A DNA stretch of 64,000 nt from Endocalyx cinctus (GCA_001600455.1 BCKC01000005.1:1922001-1986000); one strand, 5' to 3'. Numbered from the stretch's first letter, positions 1 to 11,481 are shown. Notes: generated by a model not told the origin, from the sequence alone. Numbers and translations: made by a program.

Positions 1-565
1 ACTATAGATTCAATGTCCCATATACTCAATGGTCCTAAGATAATAATTTACGGATTTTGTTCTTCAGGAACGAAATTTGTAAGTATTGAGTATCATCTGG
101 ATAATTCTATCAAATTCCAAAAAGAAAAGTTAGAAAACCATGATTAAAGATTGCGGATTTCTGATTACAGGCTGGCCATAATGGGAGATGAGTTGGCATA
201 CTCCTGAAAGAACAGCTCATAATATCATAAAATCATAAATATTCAGGAATTGAATAAGTACTGTTTATATACATATTACTCATCCATATGCCCGTATTTG
301 AAATATAACCAATCAGATGATAGATATTTCCCGTTATAACCCGAATTACTGTGGCTGATGAGAGTATTGTGGCTGAACACCATTTTTAATGTAAATTTAT
401 TCCTAATTAGTATTAGCATGGCATGACCACTAAGCTTCAAGGCCTCAGGCCAATCCAAAATTTGAGCTTTCCGAGCCGAATTGAACTTGTCAACGACTTA
501 CCATCAAACCGCTCATATTTCTCCTATCGACGACACCTCCCTTTCCCTCCCTCCTTTCAATTCCA
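1..565. other. Intergenic, upstream of MPP-beta gene
   Basis: AT-rich sequence with only short unsupported reading frames. The last ~60 bases before the first gene are pyrimidine-rich (runs of CTTTCC/CTCC), which fits a fungal promoter or 5' UTR. Nothing else is recognisable. Confidence 0.6.
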
Positions 566-2281
566 ATGGCGTCCAGGAGACTTGCATTAAACCTTGCTCA
601 AGGCGTACGTAGCCGTACTGCCAATTCTGCCATCAAATCATTAAAGAGAGGTTTTGCTACACCCGTAACTTCGCCCGTCGGCGCGAAGACCCAGTCAACA
701 ACATTGAAAAATGGCTTAACGGTAAGCTTTTTGGGAGAGGCCAATTGGGCAATTTAAACGGTATTTTCATAATTTCTGACATATTTTCAAAGGTTGCGAC
801 CGAATATTCCCCTTGGGCTCAGACTTCGACCGTCGGTGTATGGATTGATGCTGGTTCCCGATCCGAGACGGCGGAGACCAATGGCACAGCACACTTCCTC
901 GAACATCTTGCATTCAAGGTACTTATTACTACCGACTAAGCTCACAATATTTATGAGTAAAAAATAAACAAAACGAGAGAATAAAAAATTGATGGAGTTT
1001 TTTTTTTTTTTAGGGTACTCAAAAGAGAACTCAGCAACAGTTAGAGCTCGAGATCGAGAATATGGGTGGTCACCTCAACGCTTATACTTCGGTACGTTAA
1101 ATTTTGGATGCGAATATAAACATCGGTCTTCCCACTTTTACTGATAGATACATCTAGCGTGAGAACACCGTCTATTTCTCTCGAGCCTTCAATGCCGATG
1201 TCCCCCAGTGTGTCGATATTCTCGCAGATATCCTCCAAAACTCCAAACTCGACTCGTCCGCCATTCAACGGGAGCGTGATGTGATCCTACGAGAATCGGA
1301 GGAGGTTGAGAAGCAAATAGATGAAGTTGTTTTCGACCACCTACATGCCACCGCTTATCAACATCAGCCTCTTGGCCGAACCATCCTGGGTCCCCGACAG
1401 AACATTCTTGATATCAGCAGAACCGAGTTGACGAGCTACATCAAGACTAACTATACCGCTGACCGCATGGTTCTTGTCGCTGCTGGAGGTGTCCCCCACG
1501 AAAAGCTGGTAGAGCTGGCTGAGAAGAACTTCAGTAACCTCCCTACCACTAGCCCTCAGAATTCCGCCTACGTGCTGTCTAAGCAAAAGCCTACCTTTAT
1601 TGGATCCGAGGTTCGTATTCGAGATGATAACATCGGTGCTGCTCACATTGCTCTGGCGGTTGAGGGTGTGAGCTGGAACGATGACGACTACTTCACTGCT
1701 TTGGTTACTCAGGCCATTGTCGGCAACTACGACAAGGCCATGGGCAGTGCTCCTCACCAGGGTAGCAAGCTCAGCAGTTTTGTCCACAACCATGACCTTG
1801 CCAACAGCTTTATGAGTTTCTCAACTAGCTATAGTGATACTGGGTAAGTACATCCGTCCTTCAATTTCTTGACTTTATCATTAATAAATATAGTCTCTGG
1901 GGTATCTACATGGTCAGCGACAAGCTCCAACGTCTTGACGATCTTGTCCACTTCGCACAGAAGGAATGGACTCGGCTATGCAGAAACGTCACGCAACCCG
2001 AGGTTGAGAGAGCAAAGGCTCAGTTGAAGGCCAGCATTCTTCTGTCTCTCGACAGCACATCCGCCGTTGCCGAGGATATTGGTCGCCAGCTCATTACCAC
2101 CGGTCGCCGGATGAACCCTGGCGAGATCGAGCGAGTTATCGACCACATTACCGAGAAGGATGTGATGGACTTTGCGAACAAGAAGATTTGGGATCAGGAT
2201 GTCGCGATTAGTGCAGTTGGCAGTATCGAGGGTCTATTCGACTACCAGAGCATCAGGAACGATATGAGCAATAACTTTTAA
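566..2281 (+). CDS. MAS1: Mitochondrial processing peptidase subunit beta
   Basis: Catalytic subunit of the matrix protease that removes presequences from imported mitochondrial precursors. It works as a heterodimer with the alpha subunit. I read five exons: 566-721, 793-918, 1014-1091, 1158-1843 and 1894-2281, all with GT-AG introns, giving 477 residues, the usual family length. The inverted zinc motif HFLEH lies at residues 86-90, and Glu166 falls exactly 76 residues after it, as expected for the third zinc ligand of M16 peptidases. The first ~40 residues are rich in Arg, Ser and Ala with no acidic residue, like a matrix-targeting presequence. The second M16 domain fills the C-terminal half. 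Bc1 core protein 1 is a paralogue, but the intact zinc site favours MPP-beta. Confidence 0.95.
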
Positions 2282-3173
2282 ACGGTGGTAGTAATTGGAA
2301 ACGGTGGTGACGTGCAAATAAAAAAAAGGTACCCGATCATAGAGTGTATCAGATACTGCGAAACCGCACATTAGTTGTACCATAAAGATTCCTCGTCTGT
2401 TAGATTTTACTTTGTTCTTTTTTTTTATCATAGTCATTTGGGTGTGACCAGCGCCCTGGGTAAAAGTTGGCCAGTCATCGAATATGGATAGCCATGATCG
2501 CCTAACTCCAGAATCAAGTCGAGCTCACAGTCCTAGTAGTGCATGGACTCAAGAGGAATGTATATACCACCAGTCAAGCCATATCTTTCCCTTCCGCAAC
2601 TTTCGAATATTTCTCCTTACTGGTAACAAGAAAACTGATAGTAATAACAGTATGTATTCAAATAGTAATGCCAATAACGAGTACTGTAGCGGCCTAATAT
2701 AACAAAACTGTATTATCCGTTCTCTATCACTCGAATATCGGAAGCAGAAAATCTTATATCGGGTCGTGTCCAGCGCTTTCAAGCAAACACCGACCATAGC
2801 AACCAGTACCTATAATACCAAGAAGGAAGCATAAGATATGATATAATTCTTCAAACGGTATTTATAAAAATAGTTCCCTACCAAAGTCATTATCTAAGTA
2901 GCAAAAATACGAATACTTCAATCAAATCTATACTCCTTATGTTCGGCTAATTTACCTCATCAACTCATATAAAAATCTAGATTACATAATATATGCACAG
3001 GCCATCAGCAGTATATAATTGATTTCTTATTCTACCCTTCCCTCCATTGAATGACTATATTTTCTACACTCTAGGGTTAATGCAGATATACAAGCTGCGT
3101 AAATATCTGCTGTATGATGTGAAATTGATCGCATTATTCTATGCATGGCTAAGATGTCGGTAATACTATCATC
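2282..3173. other. Intergenic
   Basis: About 890 AT-rich bases between two same-strand genes. It contains T-rich and A-rich runs just after the stop codon, which fits a 3' UTR. Reading frames here are short and lack family features. I see no gene. Confidence 0.5.
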
Positions 3174-4406
3174 ATGCTTTTCCATCGCTATGCTGTTGGT
3201 TTTTCCAATCGGCATTTCTACTTACCTCTCCGCCTAAACTCATCACGATGCTCTGTGAGGATAGCTCATCGACCCCCCAATACGGTGCTGTATAAAAGAA
3301 GTCTACACTTTGGGGGGTTGATGAGTGTTCCATTCATGTATACTGGGTTGTTTATTTCATTGTGGATTTGGAAGTGCCTTATGATGGTCGTATGGCAGAA
3401 CAAAATTATCTATACGCCATTTCTACCACCTAATTCCCGATGGGAGAAGATTGAAGATTATGCAGGTCGTTGTGGTGGCTTACGGTGGAGAGAAGAGAGA
3501 GTTCGCGCGAGTGATGGTACAAATTTAGCTCTTTGTATCACAGATATAGACCTGGGCCAGGCCGAGAAATCTAGGAACCCATCTCAACATTTCTACATTC
3601 TCTATTTTCAAGGTCCGTGCTGATAGGCCTAGCTAGTTATCTTGTCTTCGCTATGTTGTCGCTTACAATTATACTTAGGCAATGCCGCTTCAATCCCCCC
3701 TCGACTTCCCGACATATCTTCGGCGTTATGCGCACTAAAAAGAAACATGGCTAAGGAGCCAGTCCATGCTCGTTTTAGTATGGTATGTCTCAGCTATAGG
3801 GGCTATTGGACGTCGAAGGGAAGTGCTTCCGAAAAAGGCATCAGGCTCGATGCTGCTGCTGCTCTTAATTGGATTTCCCAAAATCACCTGTCATCATGTG
3901 AAGGGAAACAAGAGAGCTGTCCACCAGCACAATTGGTTCTGTGGGGTCAGAGCATAGGCTCAGGGGTGGCTACCAACCTGGCGGCTGAGTATCCAATGCC
4001 TCAAAACCTGCATCTTAATTCGTTCATTCTCGAAACCCCCTTTACCTGCACACGTGCCATGTTAGAATCTATTTACCCGCAAAAATGGCTGCCGTATAAG
4101 TATTTATGGCCGTTTCTTCGCACTCATCTCGATAGCTGGGGAAATCTTGGAATAATATCTAATAGATATCAGCAAAACCCCCCTGAAATATTCATCCTGC
4201 AGGCAGCAAGAGATGAACTTGTCCCTGCGGAGCTGACTCAGAAATTGTACGATCGGTGTGTAGATTTACAATTACCGGTACAGAGACGGGCCGTCAATCG
4301 GGCATTCCACAGCGATGCACTTTTTCAGTCGGAGGGAAGGAAGTTCGTATCTGACTTTCTAACCAAAAAGATCACGGTGTCAAACCACGATGCTCCCGTG
4401 TCTTAG
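3174..4406 (+). CDS. Membrane-anchored alpha/beta hydrolase (ABHD12/13, Bem46-like)
   Basis: Two exons, 3174-3612 and 3679-4406, give 388 residues. The splice restores a Gly codon inside the conserved strand reading YFQGNAAS, the oxyanion-hole region of this family. The nucleophile is Ser238 in GQSIG. The likely acid is Asp325 (ARDELVP) and the base His357 (RAFHSDA), so the triad is complete. A hydrophobic segment near residues 53-73 suggests one N-terminal membrane anchor. The start is uncertain: an in-frame Met at 3321 just before the membrane segment gives a protein closer to the usual family length, and the preceding 49 residues may be 5' UTR. Relatives are lipases or thioesterases acting on (lyso)phospholipids or acylated proteins. 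The substrate cannot be told from sequence. Confidence 0.82.
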
Positions 4407-5811
4407 CGAAATAACATCCAGCGTGTTTTGTTTGAGGAATCGACCATGATTCTTAGGATCTTTAAGGTCAGCAGTGAAACATATCAAACATTGTTGAAAT
4501 GCGGACTAATCTAAATAGAATAAGATCAGATACAGGTACCGAACGCTTTATTTTGGGTTCCGATGTATTGAATATATAGGAATGCGGTTATAATGCCCAA
4601 TCAAAGCATCGCAGCTACTGCCAGAGGAAAGCAAGCTTCTAGGCCATATCGGCTTCACAACATACTGCCGATGCCAGCTGCGAGATGATGGGCCGATGGA
4701 TGCAAAATCAACTGGCTCTAAAATGTTGAGATGAGGATGTTCCAGGCTGCTATAGCCGCAGCCGTAGTCACTTTTAAAACACCCGTGAGACGTCTGAATT
4801 AAAACAAAAGCAGGGCTTCTGGTCGGGATGGACTGGACACGTAAGGTGATCATATGGTTCACTATCTCAAAGACTCCACGAGAGCAACACCTAGCCAATC
4901 TCAGTGGCACAGACGTTACTTCAGACTACGTATACAAATGGATACACGAGCGTGTGACCGCACGTATAAATTTTCCTTGGGAACCTCTCAAGCCCCCCTC
5001 TCTACTCGAGTACGTGCGTAGGCGACTAGAGTCAGAAATAATCAGCTAGGCATCGGCATTGACCAGTCAGAAAAAAAAAAGCAAGAAACCAAAGAAGTCT
5101 AAGAAATAAATCGGAATGGGTTCCAGATCATATAAATACGCATTTCCCCTCTCATTCTTCGCCGCTTCAATTCGATCTGGACGGCGTGAGGCGTGAGAAT
5201 TTCTTATACCTCATTCATTCAGGCAGTGAATCCCACACTGTCAAACCAAGACAGCACTCGACCCGCCGGCTTCGATCTATCGGGGTTCTTTCAAGAAACC
5301 ACGAGGCTAAGGCGCTCCTCGCCGCGTATTGTTTGTGGGCCGGTTATCTCTGAGCTTAGATCATTTCGATTGCTCTTGGAGTTGGAGCGCTACCCATGGG
5401 CCCATTCCTGATAAATCATATTCGTACTAAACATGCGGACTGGATGTAAGCTTACGCAAACAAGTAAACTTGTCACTCTAAATATAAATATAAAGGTTAG
5501 GCAAAGCGCGAAGACCGGTCCTGGTTCATGCTAAGTATACGTTACCAAGCTGCTGATCTAGATTCTATGATGACACGACACAGCCCAATGTTGAGGTTGT
5601 AGTATTCGAGAGCGAAAACTATGAGGGGGAAAAGACAGGAACACTCATTAAAATATGTAGTAATGTGACTAGTTAAGAATAAAGGTACGAATGGATTTGT
5701 CTACGAAAGCTCAGTAATCTGATATATATTAGTATAAATATACCGCTTCCCGATCAATTCCATACCTTTCAAGACTTTTCCATATACAACCACACTCTCA
5801 ATACACCTGCG
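4407..5811. other. Intergenic, 1.4 kb
   Basis: Several short frames occur (for example 4548-4910 minus, 4828-5049 plus and 5193-5411 plus), but none has a recognisable domain or good splice partners. The 3' end holds the promoter of the secreted-protein gene, including a TATA-like box. Confidence 0.5.
5733..5740 (+). promoter_or_regulatory. TATA-like box
   Basis: TATAAATA lies 72 bases before the start codon of the secreted Asp/His-rich protein, followed by a CT/CA-rich leader. The spacing fits a TATA box with a short 5' UTR. Function is inferred. Confidence 0.5.
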
Positions 5812-7638
5812 ATGAATCTTGGTATAGTTCTCTGGTTGTTCACTGCCCTTGCCGGGCAGGCGAGCATCGTATCAGGGAACGACAGTCTACAACCTCGCGA
5901 TGCAAACGGCACTTTCAACCCCATCACGTTTACCCGCAAAATTGGTGTACCGGAGCCTACGTCTATTCACCTAAAGCAGTACCCCACACGAGACATGAAT
6001 GAGACCTTACAAAATGACTCTAGCAGTGCCGATCTCGTTCCATTGTCTGATCCCCGTACCCGCTTTCTCAGGCCGCAAAGTGATATCGAGAAGGATGTTA
6101 TTTTCGATCCTGATTCGACTTCCAAGAGTCCCATCCTTCCAACGGCGGTCGTTATGGACGAAGCCGTCGCAGACGAATCTTTTACTTGGACGCCCTCCCG
6201 TCACGAGTATTATCGAGACGACGATGACGACGACTGGTATTTTGAAGATCATAATGATAATGATGCTGACGAGGAAGACTTTCGCGATGATTATTATGAT
6301 GATGGTGAACACCACCGTCATCGTTATTATGATGATGATGAACACCATCGTCATCACCGCGAGGACGGACCAGAGCGGAGAATAGTGCGTTGTAAGCATA
6401 ACTCGAGGACCGTTTGGTGTCGTACCATTCATACTTCTTCTGGTCCTCCTCATCGTCATTATCCTTATAATCGTCATCATTATCGTCATCATCGTCATCA
6501 TAATCCCGGTAAAGAGTCTCTTCATTTTGACCGGAGGCGAGACATCGATGTAATAGGCTCAGGCAGTCCAACTGGATATCCTGCGTCTACAAAGACAGTA
6601 ACAAAGACCAGTACCGCCGCTACCTCTGGCACCCCCGCCGCCGTCGGTGGTGATGCGGATTTTAGCTCTCGCTTCTCCGACATACTAGACAGCTATACTC
6701 CAATAACTATTGCGAAGCGCGAACCGGTGTCCACGGTGACTTCTAAGAATGCCACTAAGACGAGAACATCTAAAACTAAGACAACTTCATCGTTCACTTT
6801 TGAGGAGATTCACGGTGTGGACCTCGTCGGAGCCGACACTGAAACAACTGCGACTATTGATACTCTAAGTACTTTCGTTTTTGGCAATACGACCATCACT
6901 CGAACGCGTACCTTCTCCCGCTCTTCGACATTTACCACTACGACGACTGGCGATGCGGTGTTCTACGACGTGGCCAGCGACTTAGATGATAGCATCGCAA
7001 CCGCAACTGCTGCTACTCCTACCGTTACGTCGACTCTCGTTCCGGTGTTCTACGACGTGCTCGACGACGTAGATGAAGACGTCGCAATCGCAACTGTCAC
7101 CGCTACCAGTACGCCTTCCGCCAAAGGGATGTTACACAACACCCACGACATACTCTCCGACGTACAGCACTCGGTCGACGATCTGGGTGGAAGCAAGACT
7201 TCTCACGCAAGGGTCCTCGCGGATCTTGGTCGGCCGACTTCTGTATCCAAAACGATTTGCAAGACTTCCACGTGGAAAACTACCGGTGCACTCTCGGCGC
7301 CGACTCTCGCGGCCGACGACGTCTGGCTTGTTCAGCCGACGACGACGAAATCGAAGACCACGAGTCCTCTCACGAGCATCGTGGTCGGCAACGTGACCGT
7401 CATTCGCGGTAAGATCCCGTCCAGCCAAATGACTACCAGATACGGGCCGACGGCTACCATGTTGATGGCCATGGCCGAGGGCACCCCGGGTGAGAGCGTC
7501 CGGTCGACGAGCACGTGCAAAGGTAGCACTGTTACTACTACCACCACTACTACGCTAACACTGGATCCTGATACGCAGGTACGAGCAGTGGAATACAAGA
7601 CCACTAGTCCAAATACGACCAGTATCATCGACTTTTAA
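5812..7638 (+). CDS. Secreted Asp/His-rich, Thr-rich orphan protein
   Basis: A single uninterrupted frame of 608 residues that I do not recognise. Residues 1-22 form a clear signal peptide (hydrophobic core LGIVLWLFTALAG). Residues ~131-190 are extremely rich in Asp, Glu, His and Tyr, and residues ~213-232 are a His/Arg/Tyr-rich stretch. From ~258 to the end the protein is Ser/Thr-rich with repeated KT/TKT motifs and two 30-residue repeats, each starting near VFYDV (residues ~381 and ~411). There are only four Cys, two of them close together (RCK...WCR). Several N-X-S/T sites and dibasic Kex2-type sites (AKR, DRRR) are present. No GPI signal is obvious, since the C-terminus is polar. A heavily O-glycosylated, metal-binding cell-wall or extracellular protein is plausible, but this is inference from composition only. 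Confidence 0.75.
   Translation: MNLGIVLWLFTALAGQASIVSGNDSLQPRDANGTFNPITFTRKIGVPEPTSIHLKQYPTRDMNETLQNDSSSADLVPLSDPRTRFLRPQSDIEKDVIFDPDSTSKSPILPTAVVMDEAVADESFTWTPSRHEYYRDDDDDDWYFEDHNDNDADEEDFRDDYYDDGEHHRHRYYDDDEHHRHHREDGPERRIVRCKHNSRTVWCRTIHTSSGPPHRHYPYNRHHYRHHRHHNPGKESLHFDRRRDIDVIGSGSPTGYPASTKTVTKTSTAATSGTPAAVGGDADFSSRFSDILDSYTPITIAKREPVSTVTSKNATKTRTSKTKTTSSFTFEEIHGVDLVGADTETTATIDTLSTFVFGNTTITRTRTFSRSSTFTTTTTGDAVFYDVASDLDDSIATATAATPTVTSTLVPVFYDVLDDVDEDVAIATVTATSTPSAKGMLHNTHDILSDVQHSVDDLGGSKTSHARVLADLGRPTSVSKTICKTSTWKTTGALSAPTLAADDVWLVQPTTTKSKTTSPLTSIVVGNVTVIRGKIPSSQMTTRYGPTATMLMAMAEGTPGESVRSTSTCKGSTVTTTTTTTLTLDPDTQVRAVEYKTTSPNTTSIIDF
6952..7131 (+). repeat. Two 90-bp direct repeats within the secreted-protein gene
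   Basis: Two in-frame units of about 90 bp start with GTGTTCTACGACGTG preceded by GCG or CCG. They encode paired 30-residue blocks beginning VFYDV, followed by Asp-rich then Ala/Thr-rich sequence. The copies have diverged inside, so the duplication is not recent. Confidence 0.7.
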
Positions 7639-8494
7639 TATGTTGATGATTTAGATGGCTACCGAAATATAAGGGGGGGGGGGATTCTAGACTATTTGAT
7701 GAAATATGTTCCAGGAGCTAGAAGTCCTATATATGAGTATGCTACTGAGCCTGCTGGTTAGTGAAGAACTAGGGCGGCAATGACGATGACAATAACAATA
7801 ATAATAATATTATAGTTATACTATAAATAGGTAAAAAATAAAAATAAATAAATAAAAAATAAAAAAAGGTTAAAAAAAAGCTTTTATATTATTGTTATTA
7901 TTGTTATGATTTGGTATCTTTTGTGAAGATGACTATCAAACCTGCTGTAGTATGGACTCCGTACTACAGAGGAGTAACTAGTAACTAAGCTCTAGATAAG
8001 GATAAGGGGCTAAGGGGTTATTTACACTATACGATATTAGATCTTGATAGGCTGATAGGCTGATAGGTATTTATCGAGGCGCTGCGAGGTTACATATACC
8101 CAATATGTGGGCTGATAGGTTAACGCTACCCCTCCAGCCCCTCAAAGGCCCCTCTAGTTTTATTATGGTCTACTGAGCAGCTAAGTAAGTTCAAGCTACT
8201 CAAATCCATGGGTACCTAAGGTGACTAGAATCTGATGACATATGCCCACTTCAATCTTCAATTATCAAAATATCCATAACAAAGTTCACTTACTTAGACA
8301 TACCCGTTCATTCAAGAACCGTCGTGAACTATAACCTACTACTCTTTGGTAAAATTGCACCCGCTTATTTGTAAATTCGTCGGCTTTCTACGTCACTTTG
8401 TTATTTAATTTTAATTTCTGCATCTTCCATTTTGTACTTGACCATCAATTCCTCAACCATAAAAACAAATATCACGAGATTCGCAAGCGTCGCC
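7639..8494. other. Intergenic with simple-sequence tracts
   Basis: Begins with a run of G just after the upstream stop. It then holds ATA/AATA-rich and (AAAT)n-like sequence around 7795-7870 and several GCTGATAGG-like direct repeats near 8050-8120. An in-frame upstream ATG at 8432 could extend the next gene by 21 codons, but the downstream ATG is preferred. No gene is seen. Confidence 0.5.
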
Positions 8495-9734
8495 ATGCCA
8501 GGACAGCTCAACGAGCAAGATGGCAATGGCCCATCCCATCATATAGAGCTAGCTGCCGAAGATAATCATTCCGAGCATCATTCCGAGCGAGTAGAAGGCC
8601 CGGCAAGCCCTGGTTTAAGAGATAGCAAAGGGTGGGACGGCAAACTACGCATCGATCGAAACGCCCTCCTCCAGAACCCAGAAGCTATAAGTGACCCCGA
8701 ATACTCTGATGAAGAAAATGTTTTACCTGGGGAGGAAATAGGTGCAGATGAAGGTAGGATCTATAATATACTCAGATATTGGTCATTTCATATTCGTTCC
8801 ACTCGGGCTAACATGAAAACATCTACTAGACCTATTAGACGATGAAGATCCAGATGTTGATGACCTCACCCTAACGCACTCGCGAATTAAATCGATACCT
8901 GCTCTACGGTTGGAGCGATTCAAAAAAGTTGCTCGTTTGTGTCTCCGTCAGAACTTGATCCAGCAGATAGAAGGTTTAGATAGCCTGGGCGAATCTCTAC
9001 AAGAGCTGGACTTCTACGATAACCTCATATCACATATCAGAGGGTTGGACAAGTTGTCAAAACTCACATCACTAGATTTCAGCTTCAATAAGATCAAGCA
9101 TATAAAACACATTGAGCACCTGACAGAGCTCACCGATCTCTACTTTGTTTCCAACAAGATCAGCACAATCGAGGGGCTAGACACGTTGACGAATCTACGA
9201 CAGATCGAACTTGGTTCCAATCGAATACGTGAAATTAAGAACCTTGACGCTCTAAAGAACTTAGAAGAGCTGTGGCTCGCTAAGAACAAGATAACTGAAT
9301 TGAAAGGCCTAGGTGGTTTACCCAAACTAAGACTTCTGAGTATCCAATCCAACCGAATCTCGGATCTGTCGCCCTTACGAGAAGCTCCCCAGCTCGAGGA
9401 GCTATATATATCTCACAACGCACTCGATAGCCTCGAAGGTTTGGATGGCAACCCGAATTTGACAATCATCGATATATCAAACAACAAGATCAAGAGTCTC
9501 AAAGGTCTAGCGAACTTGACGAAACTAGAGGAGCTGTGGGCGAGTTATAATCATATACTTGATATAGCCGATATCGAACGCGAACTGGCCGAAAAGGAGG
9601 ACCTCACAACCGTGTATTTTGAAGGAAACCCCATACAGTTCAAACAACCTGCGCTGTATCGGAATAAAGTACGCCTTGCCCTTCCTCAAGTGAAGCAGAT
9701 TGATGCTAGTAAGTTATGGGATCTCTCAATCTAA
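8495..9734 (+). CDS. SDS22: Protein phosphatase 1 regulatory subunit SDS22
   Basis: Leucine-rich-repeat protein that binds PP1 catalytic subunit (Glc7/PPP1C) and controls its maturation and nuclear roles in mitosis. Exons 8495-8753 and 8830-9734 are joined across a 76-base intron, giving 387 residues. An acidic N-terminus (residues 1-95) leads into about eleven tandem 22-residue LRRs of the SDS22 type (consensus LxxLxxLxxLxLxxNxIxxIxG), then a C-terminal LRR cap that includes a YRxKV motif. The intron joins an acidic stretch (ADE to DLLDDED), as expected for fungal orthologues. I chose the Met at 8495 because its context (GCCATG) is better than that of the upstream in-frame ATG at 8432. Confidence 0.93.
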
Positions 9735-10567
9735 CCTATCGTCGTTTACTAATGAAATTAAGCATTCGTCAAACCTCTATGATTTTCCTTGACCGTCGTG
9801 TGAATTTATAATGGGGAGCATTTGGAACATCTGGGCTCATATCATGCAGCATCGGCGCTTAGGGGGTTGTCTATTTGAGTTAAGGACCTTGATTAGTGTT
9901 TGACGAGATACCAATTATCGTGCAGAAATTGCGCGTCAGAAGCATCATATTTCACGAAATTATGATATATGCCGACTCTGCTGGATATTATCAACATTTG
10001 CAGGGCAGTCGCATCGGGTAACAAAAATGCATCGTCCTCGGGTTATCTAGTCGGATACGAGGCTATAGAAAGAACGCAACAGCGTTTCCAACCTGACCAT
10101 GAAAAATATATCATGACTATAACTACCCCTGAACCCAAGAAAGTCAACAGGAGGAGAAATTAAGAGTTTATAAATCCCGGATCAAAATCAATGACATTTG
10201 ATCTATTAACTCACTAGGTCCATGGGTACTACCTAGGTACCTAGTAAGATCTCACTTCACGAGTTCTCTATGCACATGAATTGAATTTTATACTTTGAAA
10301 AATCGTTGGGTCTATGTTAGACCCTGCAGTTTCATGAATGTGATGTGAAATAAATAAATGTAAATAATGTACACATACGCGCTATTTATGCCCGGGTCGA
10401 TACATGCATGTGCTTCAGGCCTTTATGAACTTTTACCTGATCTCATGTAAATTTTACTTAGATCCATGGATTCTTCAACTGTCCGCTAACTTGAGATTGT
10501 TCATAGCGAATAATAAAATAGAAAAAAACCGGAGAACGACTTTCTTTAAACGACAATCGCATAGAAA

Positions 10568-10622
10568 TTTAGCCGCACCTGCAATGGACCCAGAAAGACC
10601 CTCATCGTGTATTTAGGCTAAA
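10568..10622. promoter_or_regulatory. Pair of inverted XlnR/Xyr1-type sites
   Basis: TTTAGCC at 10568-10574 and GGCTAAA at 10616-10622 form a head-to-head pair about 41 bases apart. GGCTAAA is the reported core site of the xylan/xylose regulator XlnR (Xyr1 in Trichoderma). Its position upstream of a xylose reductase gene makes regulation by xylose likely. The motif match is seen; binding is inferred. Confidence 0.5.
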
Positions 10623-10794
10623 TACAAGATCGCTGCCAAGTCAGACCCTCTCCCCTCTACCCTGCGAATCGGTCTTCGGCCAAATCATTCTCCAAACAAA
10701 TCAGGTTCGGTCAAGCTTGTCGGGTCATAAGCTTGCTTGTGATAACCGCTGGGGACGAAAAACTTTCCTATGCCTTATTACTCTGGCTTTCCCC

Positions 10795-10812
10795 TCCGGA
10801 CGAGAGTCCGGA
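10795..10812. promoter_or_regulatory. Inverted repeat TCCGGAC-N4-GTCCGGA
   Basis: A perfect 7-bp palindrome with a 4-base spacer (GAGA) inside the xylose reductase promoter. It contains inverted CGG/CCG triplets like those bound by Zn(II)2Cys6 dimers, and overlaps a possible CreA site. The regulator is unknown. Confidence 0.4.
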
Positions 10813-11040
10813 TTGGAGAAGTTTAAACGCACAAATGAGAGGCTACGGCGCCAATTGATAAAGGGTTAAGTTGCTCTCTCTCCACATGCAAGCGTTATTT
10901 TTCTGCAGTGTCTCAAAGAATTATCCAAGCCAATCAATGGACATATCATCATACATTTTAGTATCGAACTGGTAACTCACCTCGAGATGTAACAAGGGGT
11001 TTGTAGAATGCTCCGCATGAGGAGTACGCAGGTTGGTAGG

Positions 11041-11047
11041 TTTAGCC
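11041..11047 (-). promoter_or_regulatory. Third XlnR-type site (GGCTAAA)
   Basis: TTTAGCC on the plus strand, 434 bases upstream of the preferred xylose reductase start. It supports clustering of this motif in the promoter. Confidence 0.45.
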
Positions 11048-11481
11048 CTCCATTACCAGCCATATTGTATCACCAGATTTTGCTCCTCAGATCTCTGGTA
11101 GTTTTTACCTATCGTCATCCCGCCTTCAATTGACAGGGATTATCAATTAAGATGCCTCATTCCCTCATGTAGCATACTATGTAGATAATACGAATAAGGT
11201 ATAAGAATCAAGATCCCACTAAGGCACTATTAAACGTGATTCTACTCTTATTTTATTCTCTTCCTTTTTCTTTCCCATATTTTCTCCTCATACTTCTTTT
11301 TTCTCACATTCTTACTCTTTCCCTTTCTTTCATGCTCGCTCTTCGCAGCATCGTCCTCCCGCGTACCCGTCAACTAATACCGAGAACCTCGACATTTTCC
11401 CAGACCCGTCCCCGTGACCTCTTCGGAAATCGGAACCATCTACCACGTATTTACAGATCATCATTCTCGATATCCGTCAAG

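Larger units (their letters stand above)
9735..11481. other. Intergenic, 1.75 kb, xylose reductase promoter
   Basis: No convincing gene; small frames at 9969-10163 and 10404-10616 have no features. The downstream 900 bases carry three GGCTAAA motifs, possible CreA sites (CTGGGG at 10749, CTCCGG at 10794) and a 7-bp inverted repeat. The last 250 bases are strongly pyrimidine-rich, as in leaders of well-expressed fungal genes. Confidence 0.6.

Noticed and set aside
4548..4910. 120-codon minus-strand frame
   Set aside because: Mixed composition with no family match, no splicing signs and no supporting promoter.
6007..6571. Long minus-strand frames opposite the Asp/His-rich gene
   Set aside because: They are by-products of the GAT/CAT/CGT repeat; no signal, domain or codon support.
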